Position numbers and translations under genes: made by a program | Notes under the pieces: model-generated | The model's input: the letters and a program-made list of their open reading frames with translations, nothing else | Databases searched by the model: none | What the model was told of the DNA's origin: nothing | Assembly (NCBI GenBank): GCA_028717045.1 | Contig: JAQUON010000081.1 | Location: 1-5,999, forward strand | Reading direction: 5' to 3' | DNA: 5,999 nt | Origin: Candidatus Omnitrophota bacterium | Lineage (GTDB): Bacteria > Omnitrophota > Gorgyraeia > Gygaellales > Profunditerraquicolaceae | Shown here: piece after piece, positions 5,977 to 5,999 of the stretch | Numbering within the stretch: position 1 is the stretch's first letter | Layout: each line of letters begins with the position of its first letter

Positions 5977-5992
5977 AAGGCGCATGCGTTAT
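5960..5992 (-). promoter_or_regulatory. Candidate antiterminator overlapping the operon-leader terminator
   Basis: On the minus strand ATAACGC (5992-5986) is a perfect seven-base complement of GCGTTAT (5966-5960), which lies in the terminator loop. The two pairings interleave (A-B-A'-B'), so the long-range helix would encircle and block the left terminator arm. This is the geometry of an attenuator or riboswitch platform, but the window ends seven bases upstream, so any sensor domain is not visible. Confidence 0.45.
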
Positions 5993-5999
5993 CAGCACA

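Noticed and set aside
5979..5990. CGCATGCG palindrome as a protein-binding operator
   Set aside because: It is a single short palindrome that overlaps the candidate antiterminator strand, and RNA pairing explains the segment better.

Overview
The window looks like chromosomal DNA of an uncultured Gram-negative (outer-membrane) bacterium of moderate GC content. It encodes a Sec-exported periplasmic chaperone-like protein, a large outer-membrane beta-barrel protein and a cyclic-di-GMP riboswitch. The overall style (TPR and SdrD-B-like modules, a short secreted protein with an ITVTCSIPQIPGVN segment, a cellobiose-phosphorylase-like enzyme) recalls Omnitrophota or neighbouring PVC/Elusimicrobia-type genomes. 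That placement is an impression, not a demonstrated assignment.

Layout, left to right. Bases 3-1358 (+) hold the C-terminal part of a large cellobiose-phosphorylase-like (GH94/COG3459-type) protein whose start lies outside the window. The gene-free 1359-1608 is dense with regulation: a tandem TTGTGCA repeat, an extended -10 promoter, a class I c-di-GMP (GEMM-I) riboswitch with a complete core, an alternative hairpin, and two consecutive intrinsic terminators. It leads directly into a 79-residue ribbon-helix-helix-like protein (1609-1848, +) and then a 100-residue secreted protein (1897-2199, +).

Facing these, 7 bp away and tail to tail, is a two-gene operon on the minus strand: a PapD-like periplasmic chaperone (5920-5075) followed with zero spacing by a 955-residue outer-membrane protein (5074-2207). 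The 955-residue protein has a signal peptide, one TPR, a secretin-type N-terminal domain (T2SS/T3SS pilus N type), a long beta-barrel-like region and two C-terminal SdrD-B-like beta domains with acidic DxNxDG loops. This architecture is usher-like but not that of a classical FimD/PapC usher. The operon's own leader (5941-5999) contains an intrinsic terminator and an overlapping, mutually exclusive pairing, so it may be conditionally attenuated too.

Working model (inference): the minus-strand operon is a divergent chaperone/usher-like export or surface-assembly pair. The small secreted protein is a candidate substrate or accessory. The riboswitch ties the small secreted protein and a candidate DNA-binding regulator to c-di-GMP, the usual signal for the switch to attachment. 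No tRNA, rRNA, CRISPR array, insertion sequence or replication origin was seen.
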